Counted from the stretch's first letter, positions 21,671-34,710 are shown. The stretch is 64,000 bases of DNA from Rhizopus arrhizus (GCA_024220505.1 JAKZZE010000006.1:2046001-2110000), one strand, 5' to 3'. Translations and numbers: made by a program. Notes: generated from the sequence alone by a model not told the origin.

Positions 21671-23657
21671 TTAATTGTCTTTCTTGAAATTGATTAAAGC
21701 TGTGTTTTTAACAAACTTCATAAATCTCTCTCCATAAGATTGAGGTTGCACAGCAGATATTGTTTCCTTGTCTTGTGTAAAGCTTTTAAAAAAGTGTTCT
21801 GCTTTCTTTAACAAATTATATCTTGTCAAAATATCAATAACACCTAAATAATATACTTTATCTGTCCAATGATCTTCCTCATCTGTTGATCTAAACCCTC
21901 CTTCTTCAGAGTAAAAAACACAGTATTTTCGTCTAAAAAGAAAAAGATAAATACACGTAAAAAAAAATCAAAAAAATAATTCTTTACTCATCGAAAAGTG
22001 TTGTTGGTAATTGCGAAGAGTCTAATTGAACTGGATTTGATAGTCGAATGGCCTTTCTGACTATGCCGGCTTTACTTTCTCTTCTATTTCTTGATAGGGT
22101 TCTTTCTAGTTCCTTTGTATGAGGTTGAACAATACGTAGGTTGGAATCTCTAATGTTTTCAGTATTTCCTCTAACAATATCATGTATACCAATAAGTAAA
22201 CTATAGTCCATGATACCTAGCCTGGACAATAACTACCATATGAAATCAATCAACGTTATCTTAAGAAAAGAATCTTTGTACCTGTACGTCTTTATAGAGT
22301 TGATTAAGAAAGATAGATCGCTTTTGTGTACCAAGTTCCAGTTTTTTCTTTTTATTGACCCAATTCAAATCCTTAAGTACAGCATGAGGGTTCTTCATGA
22401 TTTCTTCATTGCTTGTTATTCGTCCGTAAGTTGAGCCTTTCAAATCATATGTTTCATGTACATCTTTGTTACTAGGCAACACGTTGCCCATGACAACAAA
22501 ATGAATTTTACTTCCATGAGGTAATTTTATACGATGGAGACCATAGAATCGACAGAGTAGTGTATGGGGATTCTCACAGACATGCTATAAAAAAAACAAT
22601 TTATTTTTGTCTTTCTTTTTAAAAAAATCGTCATTACTTGGTAATATTCTTTTAATATTTTGCGCATAAATTTGTGCTCTGTGTGGTGTATTGTCTTTAT
22701 AATAAACCTATAATCTCGAGAATAGTAGAAAAAACTCCCACTTTTTCCGGGCGAACCTAGTTCACTAAGGATATATTTGTTGGTAAGTGACATCTACAGA
22801 GGAATACCGTTGAGTAAAGAAAGAACGACGTTTCACTATACTTCTTACCATGTAATCAGCAGGATCAATATGGAATTGTTCTCTTAAATATCTAAATACC
22901 CAAGGAGCATAATCTTTAAATTTGAAGTCATATTTTACTCCAGGTGTCAATTCATTGCCAGTACTAAAATAAATATTTTAATACACAACTCTTCAATAAA
23001 ATTTGTTTTGAAAAACTTACACGTCAAATACCAATTTATGCGCTGCAGTAAAATCATCATCAGTCAATTCTCTTTTTATTTTTGCAGACACTCGTCCTAC
23101 CTTTAATTAAAAAAAAGAGAACATTAAAATCTAGTCTTCATTCTCAAAAATAAAAACTTACTGCAATTCGAATACCCGTCAGCATATCATACCTTTTCAT
23201 TGGTCAGTTTGTATGTAAAATGACATGCCACTTTCTACAACTTACATCAACTGATAATTTCGATGTCCTTCTGCCACGCGAGTTCCTATCAGCACTCTAT
23301 TATCATCATCTTCTTCATCACAATAATGATGCATTCTTCTCGAAATACGACGTGCAGCTCGTCTTGCTGTGATCTCAGCTTCCAAGGCTGCTTGATCTTC
23401 TGAATCTATTTCACCGAGATCAGGTGTTAGTGTTCGACGATGCCGTGATAAAGTAGGCGTTGAGGAAGCTCTTTTTGTTTGTGGGATAAAGGAATGTGTG
23501 GGATCTAAAGGAAATGGAGCAACATCCTCTGACAGTCTTCTTGACAATGTATTACTCTGTGCTTCTTCGTAATTATAAAACAACGAAGTGAAATTTTCTT
23601 TGGAAGCTTTGAATCAATAAAACTATGACCAGACCGAACGGACTGTGTTGTTGCCAT
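21671..23657 (-). CDS. MSS4: Phosphatidylinositol-4-phosphate 5-kinase (Mss4/Its3 type)
   Basis: Minus-strand exons from the 3' end: 21671-21932, 21988-22232, 22282-22584, 22638-22793, 22849-22963, 23021-23100, 23162-23192 (31 nt), and a 5' exon beginning upstream and ending at 23246. Conserved PIPK blocks are all present: [58 protein letters not shown] (nucleotide-binding loop), [18 protein letters not shown] (catalytic Lys), [24 protein letters not shown] and the C-terminal [19 protein letters not shown]. The enzyme makes PI(4,5)P2 at the plasma membrane. The start is unresolved: Met at 23657 opens a frame ([14 protein letters not shown]) that differs by two bases from the frame of the first clear segment ([20 protein letters not shown]), so an upstream exon, a small intron or an indel is involved. 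Confidence 0.85.
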
Positions 23658-23723
23658 GTTGCCGAGAAAGATTGGGAATAATAGAAAGAAAAGAAAAAAG
23701 AAAGAGGGAAGGGAATGACTCAA

Positions 23724-24087
23724 TTAGGAAAGAACTGAAGATAATCCTGTGTTCAGGAGACAGGAGAAATCAATCGGAGATCATGCATGTGCTAAAGTGA
23801 AGTTTTTGGTGAAAAAAAAAAAAAAAAGCTTGAACTTTCGTAAAGGATTCATCATAAAAACTTAAACACCGATTTTATATAGTTAGTGGCGTTATCTAAA
23901 TTAATGATTAGTTCTTCTATTTGTTTATAATGAAGTAATAACAGACTTTCTTTAGTTATAAATTTGTATATTCACTTTAGTAAAAGCGTAAAAAATAAAG
24001 TGCAGAAGGCGGCGTATATATTTTGATAACTTCACAAGTAATACAAATTAGGGAAGATGGCTACAGTGTACTTTATAGAATTAAGTC

Positions 24088-24118
<31 letters not shown>

Positions 24119-24200
24119 GAATAAAAAAAAAAAAGAATAGGCAATATGACGAAGCACTTTCTTAAAAGATCAATTCTATAATAATAGATTGGTTGACATA
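23724..24200. other. Intergenic, with T-rich run
   Basis: Contains poly-A at about 23813-23826 and a T run of 20 or more at about 24090-24114 next to the 3' end of the RPAP3-like gene. No gene seen. Confidence 0.5.
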
Positions 24201-26025
24201 TTAGATACGAATCTTGTAGATTTTTGCTACTTGAGCTAATTTTTCTGCCGGCACATTGGATGATTTAATCTTGTCAAACAAACTTTTGAGTTCTACATTA
24301 AAAAAGTTGAAGCTTCTCCTATGTGTTCTTAAGTGGGAGAGAAATTATTTACCTTCTTCTTGTTTTTTACTCAAAAACATCACCAACATGTCCAAACGTC
24401 TCACTCTAGAAAGATTTTCCAAGACATTAAATATGTCCTCCGCTGTCTTATTTTCACTGTATTTAGTTGCTAAGATATGAATCATGTCTTCGAAATATTT
24501 GGATTCCAAAGACGATTTAAACAAGGATGAAAAGGACGAAGGTGGAATACTCTTAAAAAAAAGATTAGTTAACCCATTGCTTTGTTTAGACCAGACGAAA
24601 TTCTTACTTGAAAGTATTGATACAAGACATCATTTCCTCTTGCTTTACATGTCTTCCAATCTCGTTCAAATTCAAAATTTGTGCGTGGAACTGAGAAATT
24701 AAATGGTTTGGTTATGATAGGTACTGCCTTAACTTGCGTGATGTTTGCTTCTTTTTTATTACTACTATCTTTGTCTGTTTCCGTTGTTGGCTCTAATGCT
24801 TTATCCTTGGGAACTGCAGCTACTTTTGCTTCAGGCTCGGCTGACTCTGTTTTATCTACAGATTTAGTTATCGAGGGCTTGTTGGACAGTGATGCTTTCT
24901 CCTTTTCAGTCCGAGCATTGGTAGTAGAAAGCTGACTAGATATAGATGTTGTTGCTTTTACAGGTTTTTTGTTGCTATTTGCGGTATCATTCTTAGGTTT
25001 GGCTGAAGGGACTGAAGGCTTACTTTGTTTCTTTCGGGAATCCAAAGATTTTTCAAAGCTTTCGGGATTAAATGTCTCGTTGATTATGTTTATTGGTATT
25101 ACACGCGTGCTTTTATCATCATCTTCCTTTTTTTGCTCCTTTTGCTTTCTCGCGGAATCTAGTTGTAAAGTTACTTTTCTGAGATCTTCTGTTATTGCAG
25201 CATTTTTAGGTTCCAATTTCAATGCCACTACAAGATCTAAAAAAGAGAAAATATGTCAGAACTTTATTTGTTTGATAGACAATATAAAAACTCTACCTTC
25301 TTTGGCTTCGTTGAGTCTTCCAAGATTCTGTAAAGCAGTGCTACGTCTCCAGTAAGCTTTAGTATTCTTGGGATCGAGTTCGATTCCTTTCGTACAATCT
25401 CTTTCTGCTTCTATAAAACTTGTTTTAACTGCGCGTTAGTTGCTTTATTTCGATCTCCCTTCCTTTTTTTTTTTTACTTGTTCAATTTTATGTGCGTCAA
25501 TGATCGGTTTACATAATAAACAGACACAGTTGGATTGATTTCGATAGCCTTAGTGTAATGAAGCTGAGCATTGCGGAAATCTTGCTTGGCAAAGTATTCA
25601 TTACCCTAAACAAAAGTACATATCAAATCACAACCCATTTTTACGCTATTAAAGGCATTCTTACTTTAGCTTTTTCTATTTCTGCCTTTTCTATGTAAGC
25701 AGGCTTCTGGCTTGTTCGAATCTAATAAAGTTAATTGAATTTACTTTTTTTTTATACATGATAAAGTAATTACATTCTTTTGCTTTGATTGTAGTGTTAA
25801 CATGCTCAAGCCTTTTGGTTTTTGGTTATCCAATACGATCTCTGTGGATCTTCGAATGGGGGGAATTTCCTGTCTTTAAATAAGTTTCCTTTTGTTAATC
25901 ATGAACAATAGGACTCTTACTTTGTCATGAACGGGCTTACTTTTAGTCAAGGCTGAATCTTTTTTGTTTATTTCTATTTGCCAGCTTATCAAGTCTTTCC
26001 AAATTTTGTCGTTTGAATTGGCCAT
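24201..26025 (-). CDS. RPAP3/Monad-like TPR cochaperone of the R2TP complex
   Basis: Minus-strand gene with several small exons at the 5' end. Start Met at 26025 (ANSNDKIWKDLISWQIEINK). A TPR region follows: KGNEYFAKQDFRNAQLHYTK, AIEINPTVSVYYVNRSLTHI, ALKLEPKNAAITEDLRKV. A large exon at about 24610-25235 encodes a Lys/Ser/Ala-rich linker. The C-terminus has the RPAP3_C (Monad) domain: VPRTNFEFERDWKTCKARGN, FSSLFKSSLESKYFEDMIHI, LENLSRVRRLDMLVMFLS. Introns in the 3' part are near 24295-24351 and 24553-24610. In other eukaryotes RPAP3 bridges HSP90/HSP70 to RUVBL1/2 to assemble RNA polymerase II, PIKKs and snoRNPs; yeast Tah1 is a minimal relative. The exact borders of the 5' exons were not all fixed. 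Confidence 0.78.
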
Positions 26026-26313
26026 TGCAAAGAAAAAGAAAGAGAAAAAACAGTGAACTAATTTTTTTGCAAAAAAAAAAAAAAATACTCACAATTTTTT
26101 TGTTAGATTTTATTTCTAGCTTATTCTTTTATGATAGGATTGAATTGAATATTGGTATATGAGGTAAGCAATCAGTACCTTTAATCCCAGGGTGTCTTTT
26201 TATTATATAGGCTCATGTATAGAGCATGCATTTTGAGAATATATGCACTCACAATATGTCAAATTAATAAAAAAACAAAAGCCAGATCTTGAACATAAAT
26301 CTATACATCATTT

Positions 26314-27243
26314 TTACAGCTTGTATGATTGCTCACCATACCAAAGCTTCATGCCTTCATGATACCAGAAATCTGTTGGTGTATTAGGTACGGATTTTTT
26401 CTTCTTCTTTTGTAATGGAGTTTTATCACTGGTATCTTTAGCTTTATTTGCCTCAATTTCTTCTTTCCTTGCTTTTATGGCTTCCTCAATCAATTTTGAT
26501 CTTATTTCTGATTCCATCTTTCTCTTCTCTTCCTCGGCTTGTTCCTCTTCAGTTTTTCCCGCTTCTTCTTGTTCATCTTCTACTTTTTGTTCCTCTTCTA
26601 CCACCGGCTCACTGCTATTTGTCGTCATTCTTGTAAAATATTTTTCAATTCCCATCTGACGACCAAAGTTTTCATCGTCTTCTGGTAGCTGTCCTTCTAC
26701 ACCAAAAGGATCAACTTCCTCGTTTTTGTTTTGCTTCCAATTCATTCTATCTCTTCTATCATCAATGTCATATGGAAATAATGCAGGTGAAAAATAGCGT
26801 TGTTCTTTATAGCATGTCTCAATCCACAATGGCGATGTCCTACGGATACCTTTCTTCATAGCTTCATTTATAATCTTTGGATTTCCATTTCCTATTTTCT
26901 TAGGCCCATGGATCAGATCTGTCACGCTACTTTTGTCCATTGCCTCTTTTACTTGAGCTCCCATAGCTACTGCTATCTGAGTCAATAGCTTTCGATGTAC
27001 AATACTTTTATCAATATAGAGTACATGATCTTTCATAAGTGTATTTGAGCAAATGTTCTTGATTTTTACCACGTTATCTATTGTAAACGCGCTTCGTAAT
27101 TCTGCTTCGGTATTTTCTTTGCTTTGTGATAATCGCTTCTTTTTTGACATGCCTGTTAATGTATTTCTTTGTCGTCTTGATGGCTCAGCATATTTACGCT
27201 TGAACTGAAATGAATCTGCATTTAATGTTGGTGAAAAGTTCAT
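26314..27243 (-). CDS. BRCT-domain protein, 309 aa
   Basis: Single frame from Met 27243. A basic N-terminus (RRQRNTLTGMSKKKRLSQSK) is followed by one BRCT domain at about 70-165: LMKDHVLYIDKSIVHRKLLT, QIAVAMGAQVKEAMDKSSVT, DLIHG, then the conserved Trp segment RRTSPLWIETCYKEQRYFSP. The C-terminal third is an acidic, Glu/Lys-rich, probably coiled-coil region ending TDFWYHEGMKLWYGEQSYKL. BRCT domains bind phosphoproteins in DNA-damage and replication checkpoints. I cannot assign a specific orthologue; a TopBP1/Rad4-type or scaffold relative is possible. Confidence 0.7.
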   Translation of the reverse strand: MNFSPTLNADSFQFKRKYAEPSRRQRNTLTGMSKKKRLSQSKENTEAELRSAFTIDNVVKIKNICSNTLMKDHVLYIDKSIVHRKLLTQIAVAMGAQVKEAMDKSSVTDLIHGPKKIGNGNPKIINEAMKKGIRRTSPLWIETCYKEQRYFSPALFPYDIDDRRDRMNWKQNKNEEVDPFGVEGQLPEDDENFGRQMGIEKYFTRMTTNSSEPVVEEEQKVEDEQEEAGKTEEEQAEEEKRKMESEIRSKLIEEAIKARKEEIEANKAKDTSDKTPLQKKKKKSVPNTPTDFWYHEGMKLWYGEQSYKL

Positions 27244-28773
27244 TTTATTGTTAATAGTATTAGAAAAAGAAAAAAAGAAAAAAAAAGATTGAAATGAAAG
27301 TTGCTACGCTAGAGTTATTTTTCCCATTTTTAGAAAAGTGGTCACTACAAAAACGGTGTAGAACTTCTGACAATGAAAAGACTTCACTCAGCATTATTTA
27401 ACTTTGAGCCATTGAAAACTTTAAACCTTTCAATATTTTCAACTGTAGATACGATCTTAAATATGCTCTGTTAGTGGTTTTATTTGGTATTCTAAACTTA
27501 TAATTGTTTCTTTTTATTATATTTTTTTTGAAAATAGGTATGAAAGCAGAGAAATGCATTATTGTTGCTGGGCATTAAACAAAGTCAGGCATATCAGGGA
27601 AGCAATAATTAAATCCCTTTCAATGACCCTTTTATTGATACAATTAACTGGCTAATTTAGTCTAGAAAGCTTGTAATTTAGGACAAAAAAGATAACAAGA
27701 TTGGAAGATATCTCTCTCACCGTTTCATTGATTGTATTTGGTCATTAATTATTATCAACTTAGTATAAGGAAAGAAATGAATGGTTCTGTTAATAGCATG
27801 CAGTAGAGCAATCCTCTACTGCACGACTAAGGTTTATTTATAAATCAGTAAAATCTCAAAAATAGCAATTTCCTTTAAAAGTTTGCACCGTTGAATAAAA
27901 GCTAAACTAAGCCTACATTTACAGAAATATGTTCATAGTAGTAAAAGTAACATGTCAACTACATTTACCTTCCAAGAATGGCAGAAGACGAAGAACATTG
28001 TTCTGCGCCATGTAGATGGATGCTCTTAATGGGGATCACATATGTATGATTCAAATTCCGACCATCAAAGAACACTTCAAAGATCTCTATGCTTTTCCCA
28101 AAAAAGGCAACCGCAATTCCTACTTACTAGATGATACTTTGAACCCTTTTTTTAAAAAAATCATGCTCAATTAATTACGTAAGCAAAAAGTTTAAAGACT
28201 AAAAAAATTTAAAATATAGAATTTGTTTTATTATATTACAAGATGGTTTATGGAATATGTAATTCTTGAGATATTCACACTTTTTTGGAATTTTTTTAGG
28301 ATATAAATTAGTATATGCAAACAATCAACTTCGACTTTTGTTTTGAAATAAGCAAACTTTGTTTAGGAAAAATTGGTGTTTTGTAGTTAGCGACTAAATT
28401 TTTGTTATATCGTTGATCGGGTGAATGGGTAAGTCAAATGCTAATAAAGTGTTCAGGTTACAAAACAAATCTTTTATTCTTTTTTAAATTGTATTAAATG
28501 AATACAATATTCATATCGTCTTCTCTATTTTTCTATCTTTAATTCTATTTTAATAAATTGAAAACCTAGTATTTCTAATTTAATGATGATCAAGAGGTTT
28601 CTTAATTGATATATGTATGCGTTTGCAAATATAAGTAAGAATAAATATGGTTAGAAGTGAATCAACAAGGTTTATAATCCGAAAACTTCAGTGACGTATC
28701 ATTTCAAACACAATTTTCTCTTTAGGTTTACGTTTTATTTCCATTTTTTTTCTTGAATATTCTTTTCCTTCCA
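27244..28773. other. 1.5-kb spacer with a possible decayed relic
   Basis: Mostly AT-rich. Around 28040-28145 one frame reads like coding (IKEHFKDLYAFPKKGNRNSY) and dies in stops on both sides, so it may be a remnant of a mobile element or gene. Nothing else recognised. Confidence 0.4.
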
Positions 28774-31223
28774 ATGTCTAATTTACCAATAATTGAGATT
28801 GAGCATGATGTCCATGCTCCTGCTTCTACATATTATACGACGGGGGACAATGCAAGACATAGAACGAGAACTCATACGGTAAATGAAAATTCGGCATAAT
28901 TTTTTGTTTATGTCGCTCATGTACGGAGTATATAGAGAAGTCATCAGCTGGGAGGAACGCCAGTGAACACACTTGAAGGAACTCGAAGACGCCGAGCTTC
29001 ACATGGTAAGTCACAATAAACCAAGTGACAGAGAAGGAGGAAAAAAAGATGTTTATTGATTTCATCTTTGCAGATGACAAAAATAAAGCACGTCGATTCT
29101 TGATTGATGTTGAAGAAACACAACGCAAAATTCTGGAACAAGAAGACACGGATGGAGATTTTCAAATAACTATTAACGATCTGGGACCAAAGACAATGTC
29201 CTTAGGCACCGCTGACTCTGGTGGCTACCGAAAAATTGATATCAGAGGCACTTATATGTTATCAAACCTACTGCAAGAACTTGCTTTGGCCAATGACTAT
29301 GGAAGAAAACATATTGTGTTGGATGAAGCCAGATTGAATGAAAACCCGGTGGATCGTCTGTCTCGCATGATTCGATTTAACTTCTGGGATGGCTTGACTC
29401 GTCGTATTGATGCTGACTCCCTTGAGGTGATTTGTCCAGACCCCAAAAACAGATCTTCCAACAAGAATCCTCGTATCTATGTCCCTCATGAAGACCATGA
29501 AGCCTATGGGTTTTATAAACAAGTTGCCGAAATTCGCAAACATTTGAATTTGGAAGTAGAATATTTGCCCAAAGAAATTACTGCAGATTATGTAAAGAAC
29601 ATCAACGACCGTCCTGGTTTACTTACTTTGGCAATGCGCAAAGTAAAAGACGAAAATGGAAACAATACCTTTGTTGGAGAGCCATTTGTCGTTCCTGGTG
29701 GACGTTTCAATGAAATGTATGGTTGGGATTCTTATTTTTCAGCCTTAGGTTTGCTTGAAGACGGTCGACTTGAACTTGTACGCAGTATGGTCGAAAACTT
29801 TGCCTATCAAATTAAGCACTATGGGAAAATATTGAATGCCAATCGATCTTATTATCTTGCTCGTTCTCAGCCTCCGTTCTTGACCGACATGGCCCTCAAA
29901 GTCTATGAGAAGCTTTCACCAGAAAAAGAAAACAAGGATTGGCTAAGACGTATTCTCAAATCAGCTATGAAAGAATACTGGGAGGTTTGGATGGGTGAAC
30001 CACGTTTGGATAAAAAAACAATGCTCTCGAGGTATCGACCTGATGGCACTGGTATTCCACCAGAAACAGAGGCATCTCACTTTGTTCATATCTTGGAACC
30101 ATTTGCTGAAAAACATAATATAAGCTTGGATGAATTTATTGAGAAATACAATGATAAAATAATCAAAGAACCCGAACTGGACGAATATTTTTTACATGAT
30201 CGTGCAGTAAGAGAGTCTGGACATGATACTACTTATAGATTTGATAAAGTATGTGCCAACCTGGCAACGATTGACTTGAATGCACTCTTGTATAAATATG
30301 AAATGGATATTGCGGATGCTATTAGAGACTATCTGGATGATGATCTGGAGGACTTTGATGGGATTAAACAAAATGCAACTGATTGGTTAGAAAGGGCCAG
30401 GCTGCGTAGGGAGCGTATTGACAAGTATTTGTGGAATGAAAAAGAATCTCTTTACTTTGACTATGATACGATAAAAGAAGAGCAGACAACTTATGAAAGC
30501 GTTACGACTTTTTGGGCTCTTTGGGCAGGTTGTGCAAGTCATGAGCAAGCCCAAAGTATGGTAAAGCATTCACTTTCCAAGTTTGAAGTCATGGGTGGTT
30601 TAGTATCTGGAACAGAATCATCTCGTGGTGCCATTTCGTTAGAAAGACCCAACCGACAGTGGGACTTTCCATTTGGATGGGCTCCTCATCAAATGATGGC
30701 ATGGGTTGGCTTGGATAAATATGGTATGATCGAAACGGCTCGTCGACTAGCATACCGTTGGTTATTTACGTAAGTTGAATTAACTCTTTATAGATTAATC
30801 GTATTTAATTTTTAATGTAGGATTACAAAAGGTTTTGTTGATTTCAATGGTGTTGTTCCTGAGAAGTTTGATGTTGTTAGCTTATCGCACAAAGTTGAAG
30901 TTGAATATGGTAATGTGGGAACAGACTTCAAATGTGTCCCAAGAGAGGGCTTTGGCTGGATGAATGCCTCATATCAAGTTGGTCTTAGTTATTTAACAAC
31001 ACATATGCGCCGTGCACTTGGTACATGTACTCTTCCTGATTTACTCTTTGAAAAGGCTATGATTCGTGAACATCGTATGTTTGGTATGACACCTGAAGAA
31101 GAGGAAGCCGTAGCGCTTCGTCGTCGTACATCAACTATTGCTGCCAGAGCCATCACACGTAACGGAAGTATTAACGCTGCTGTTACTCGCATTTCATTAT
31201 CAGACGCACCACCCAAGCAATAA
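28774..31223 (+). CDS. NTH1: Neutral trehalase (GH37)
   Basis: Four exons: 28774-28878, 28936-29005, 29074-30769 and 30821-31223, giving 757 aa, the usual size for fungal neutral trehalase. The N-tail has a protein-kinase-A type site RRRRAS at the end of exon 2, then a calcium-binding loop [16 protein letters not shown] as in Nth1. The GH37 catalytic domain follows: signature [51 protein letters not shown], and the second signature [15 protein letters not shown]. It hydrolyses cytosolic trehalose to two glucose molecules. The PKA site and Ca loop imply the known cAMP/14-3-3 activation. Splicing at 29073 uses TTTGCAG and removes a Met-started frame within the intron. Confidence 0.92.
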
Positions 31224-31349
31224 CGCATCATTCACATTCTCTCTCTTTCGTGTACTCTCAATGTATCATAAGAAAATAATAAATCATATATTTTATACAA
31301 TTTGATAATAGAAAAAAAAAAAAAAAAAAAAGCCAGTTATTTTTATTCT

Positions 31350-32839
31350 TTATAATTTAGAAATACGTTCATCCTTCAATAGCTTTACAACTCTTTGACT
31401 GGAACCCCAACTTGATTGATAACCTGTTACGATAAGATTTAGTTTAATATGCGTATAAGTACTTATATATTTACCATGCGATCCATGACCATAATTGTGG
31501 CATACAATCACTTTTCGGCCGTCAGAGTAAACTAGTAATAAATTAAAGGAAACAGTAAGCATAGAAAGAAAAATAACGATTTTTTTCGCCTTACATTTAG
31601 TTTCCTTTTCGATTCGGATACCATCCCTTCGTGCAGGTCGAAAGCCTACATTATGTGAAATGATCTTAAAGGATTCAGGGCCCTTTCCATGCGTAATTTG
31701 AGGACAAAGTTGGTAAACACGACTCAAGATATCTTTTGCAATATCTTGATCAGGAGCAGTAGCTCTATTTACAGGGTCAATTGTACCTCCACAAATGACT
31801 TGACCATCATCACGAGGAATGATATAAGTCCAGCATACGCTGTCTATATAAAAATCAGTTTAGTATTTAACAGTTTTTATAATTATCTATACATACCATC
31901 ATCATAGTACTGTGTCTATGTGTTTATTAAAAAATACGAGAGCTTAGTTTACAAGCTTGTGTCTTTTTATCCGCTTCTTCTTACCTTAATGTGAGGTGCG
32001 TGAACAAGGACAGTCTGACCACGGACGGGGCATAATGTGGTGTCTTCAACGTCCTTTAATTTAGACGAACCAAGCCCAGTACAATTGATAACAATATCAG
32101 CTTTTTGATATTGTCTAATGACTTGCTCAATACTTTCAACTGACCGTCTCTCGATGCGTCCTCCTAAACTTTTAAAGGTCTCTAAAAGCCATTTTAAATA
32201 TTTTGGAACATTAGCAGTAACTGTGTCTGTTAGTTTAGGTATACATATTATTTATATTAATAACCCTACATGAACTAAAACTATACCCATGAGAAGCTCC
32301 TGCGATAAGATCCTTTTTGGGAATGATTTGAAACTGTATAATATCAATAAAAAGTTACATTTCTCTCTTTAATATATAGCTTACATTGTCATATAGCTTT
32401 TTTGTCCAGTAAGCTTCTTTATCAGACATGTTTGAGTCCCTCAAGTATTGTACTGCGTTTGTTCGGATGACATGCGCTTCTGGCACATTATCAGCAAGGT
32501 AAGCAAATTCCTTTTTTGAATCGAGATCAATTTCTATTTTCATATCAGTTTTAGTTTAGATGCCTTTCTTGTACTTATTTTCATATAATCCTTACCATGC
32601 AATCGGTAATCATCATGTTCAGCACAAGTAATAATGGACGCACCTGCCCATGCAGAAGTGTATTCAGAGGATAAATCACCAGGCAAGTGCTTTGCTATAA
32701 TCAAGACATCCTTGTGCCCACTTCTCAATAAACAAATACCAGTCGTTAAACCAGATACACCAGCCCCTTTATATATGTCATTAGTTACGCATTACATTAT
32801 CGGTTTTTATGTACCAATAATAACTACGTTCTTTGACAT
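31350..32839 (-). CDS. D-amino-acid/D-aspartate oxidase (FAD, peroxisomal)
   Basis: Minus-strand gene with several short exons. Exon 1 (32815-32839) codes MSKNVVII and is followed by GAGVSGLTTGICLLRSGHKD from exon 2 (32596-32766), together the dinucleotide-binding GxGxxG motif. Later blocks fit the DAO family: LPGDLSSEYTSAWAGASI, ADIVINCTGLGSSKLKDV, CPVRGQTVLVHAP, WTYIIPRDDGQVICGGTIDP, VGFRPARRDGIRIE and VIVCHNYGHGSHGYQSSWGS. The last three residues are SKL, a peroxisomal targeting signal type 1. The enzyme oxidises D-amino acids to keto acids, ammonia and H2O2. Substrate choice (neutral or acidic D-amino acids) is not determined. The gene is convergent with trehalase, which ends 127 bp away. 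Confidence 0.85.
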
Positions 32840-32999
32840 TCTTTTCGTTAAAAAAAAAGCACGAAAAAAAGTATGAAAGGAATATTTTTTTATAGATAAT
32901 CTAACATTAAAAGACCGGTTTTCCCACAGAACTAATATAGTATTATCATTTTTCTTATATTAACAACAATTCTGATAGTGACATTGATATCGATATCTA

Positions 33000-33612
33000 T
33001 TGTACTGAACTTGATCTAGATAGGGCAAAACTATCAGCAAACGCTTGGTTAAAGTAAACATGTTAATTTAGGTAGCCGTCTAATCTTAGGTTAAAAGACT
33101 GTAGAAGAGATGAAAACAATGGATGATTTAAAGGTATTGTGCAACCTCAATACAAATCTATAGATCATAAGTATAAACAATAATCAAAAAGCCTTTATCA
33201 GTAGTCCTAGCATCGTATCTCCAGAATTGTATGATGCCCTTCTTCATAAAAAATTATCTACTCGGTCTAACTTGCATAGAACCATCCCAGCAAATGTAGA
33301 AGATGAATATTGTCCACTGTGCAAATTACCAGAAACAGAGCAGTATATGCTCTTTATTTGCATTCAAAGACAAGGCTTACGGAAATAATATCCTAATTAC
33401 AGCTCAATATTCTAGAATCTATCTAGAATTAATATTTGTGATAAGTCACTGTTTAATGCGTTTAAATAGTACTTTTATTTAATGGCTTAAATGAGCATGC
33501 GTATCTCAAATCACCATAATTATCCAATTCAGATCAAATGAGACGTGAAAGAAGCTAAAAAGTCCCTTATGGGAGTAGGAGCCAAAAAAAAAAAAAAAAA
33601 AAAAAAAAAACA
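33000..33612 (+). pseudogene. LINE ORF2 3'-end relic with poly(A) tail
   Basis: Homologous to 13780-14460. One frame reads KAFISSPSIVSPELYDALLH, LHRTIPANVEDEYCPLCKLP and ETEQYMLFICIQRQGLRK, a CPLC-containing C-terminal region as in LINE reverse transcriptases. It ends near a run of about 26 A (33585-33610), as expected after target-primed reverse transcription. Stops in all frames; no longer functional. Confidence 0.65.
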
Positions 33613-33789
33613 TTGTTTGCTATGTGATAGAACAAAAGTTGAGCTCAAGCCTTTTTGGTTTGGAAGAGCTCACTGAGTACAACAAAAAAGAGGGCAACAG
33701 AGAGCTGGAAAGGACATTTGAGGCGATGGACGCGTTGATCATTGTTTATTACCTTTAAACATTTACTTTATTTATAAATAAAATTAAAG

Positions 33790-33890
33790 CCTAAATGAAC
33801 GCTTGATGACTTAGATTTCATCGTTTTCGCCCGGGTAAGATCAAAAGGAAATGAGTGGAAGCTAAAGCCCATTATGGGATCAAGGGTAAA
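33790..33890. repeat. Second LINE 3'-UTR-like relic
   Basis: The segment with GGAAGCTAAAGCCCATTATG resembles AGAAGCTAAAAAGTCCCTTA at 33550 just before the A tail, and also shares the TTTCGCCCG block with 12.3 kb. It probably marks another truncated LINE end. Confidence 0.4.
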
Positions 33891-34710
33891 AATATTTGGG
33901 TCATTGCTTCTTACATTTGTATTAACTTGAGTCCCTATACTCTAATAAAAGTAATATTAGATGACTGCGCACTGTATGACATGTTGAATTTAATCTCAGT
34001 TAGTGATCTTCTCAAGCAGGGGGTATTTTTTTTTTTTTCTTCTTCTTGTTCAATTAAAACCAGACTTTCTTTACGTCTTATTTTATTCATCCATCCATCT
34101 TTTTATTATTCTCAACACTTCAAATTAAAGGTAAATGTCCTCTACTGTGGAAGCAACTGGCTATTTGTACAAAAAATCCTCCGAAATTCGCATCGTTTTA
34201 TATTCTCTCCTCTTTTTACTTGATTCCTGATGAAAACTGTTATTTAAAAAAGCACACCAACTTTAATGTCTGCAGAATGAAAAACGTGGTTGAATATGTC
34301 TTCTTAAAGTATTGTTTGCTATTGACAGTCATCTTGTAAAGATGAAAAATATTGGATGAATATTCGGATGAACAAAGCATTCAGCTATACATACTCAGGC
34401 TTCGAAAAGAACGTACTTCATTGCTGTGGAAACTTTGCAATAACATTTGTTTTTTTTTATTAAAAAAAAACGATGGTAAAATTGCTGAATTAACACGAAA
34501 ACGTCGTAAACTCAAAGAGAAATTTGCTTTTCTTCTTTGGAAGGAAGGGACAAGGGGAAAAATTCGATTACACACATTTTTTTTTTTAAATGAAAAAAAA
34601 AAATCAAGTCATGTACAATAGTGGAGAAACGAATTCGGAGGAAGACAGTTGATTCTTTCTATTATTTTTAAACGCATTACTTACTCTCTCTTTTTTTTGT
34701 CTAACTCAGT
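33891..34710. other. Intergenic, no gene seen
   Basis: AT-rich spacer with several A and T runs, including the promoter and T/C-rich leader of SUB2. The short open frames lack recognisable domains. Confidence 0.5.

Noticed and set aside
24681..25355. Plus-strand frames within the RPAP3-like gene
   Set aside because: Shadows of the Ser/Ala/Lys-rich linker on the opposite strand.
29025..29073. Met-started N-terminal extension of trehalase before exon 3
   Set aside because: The splice at 29073 (TTTGCAG) joins exon 2 with the PKA site in frame, and the extension would be intronic.
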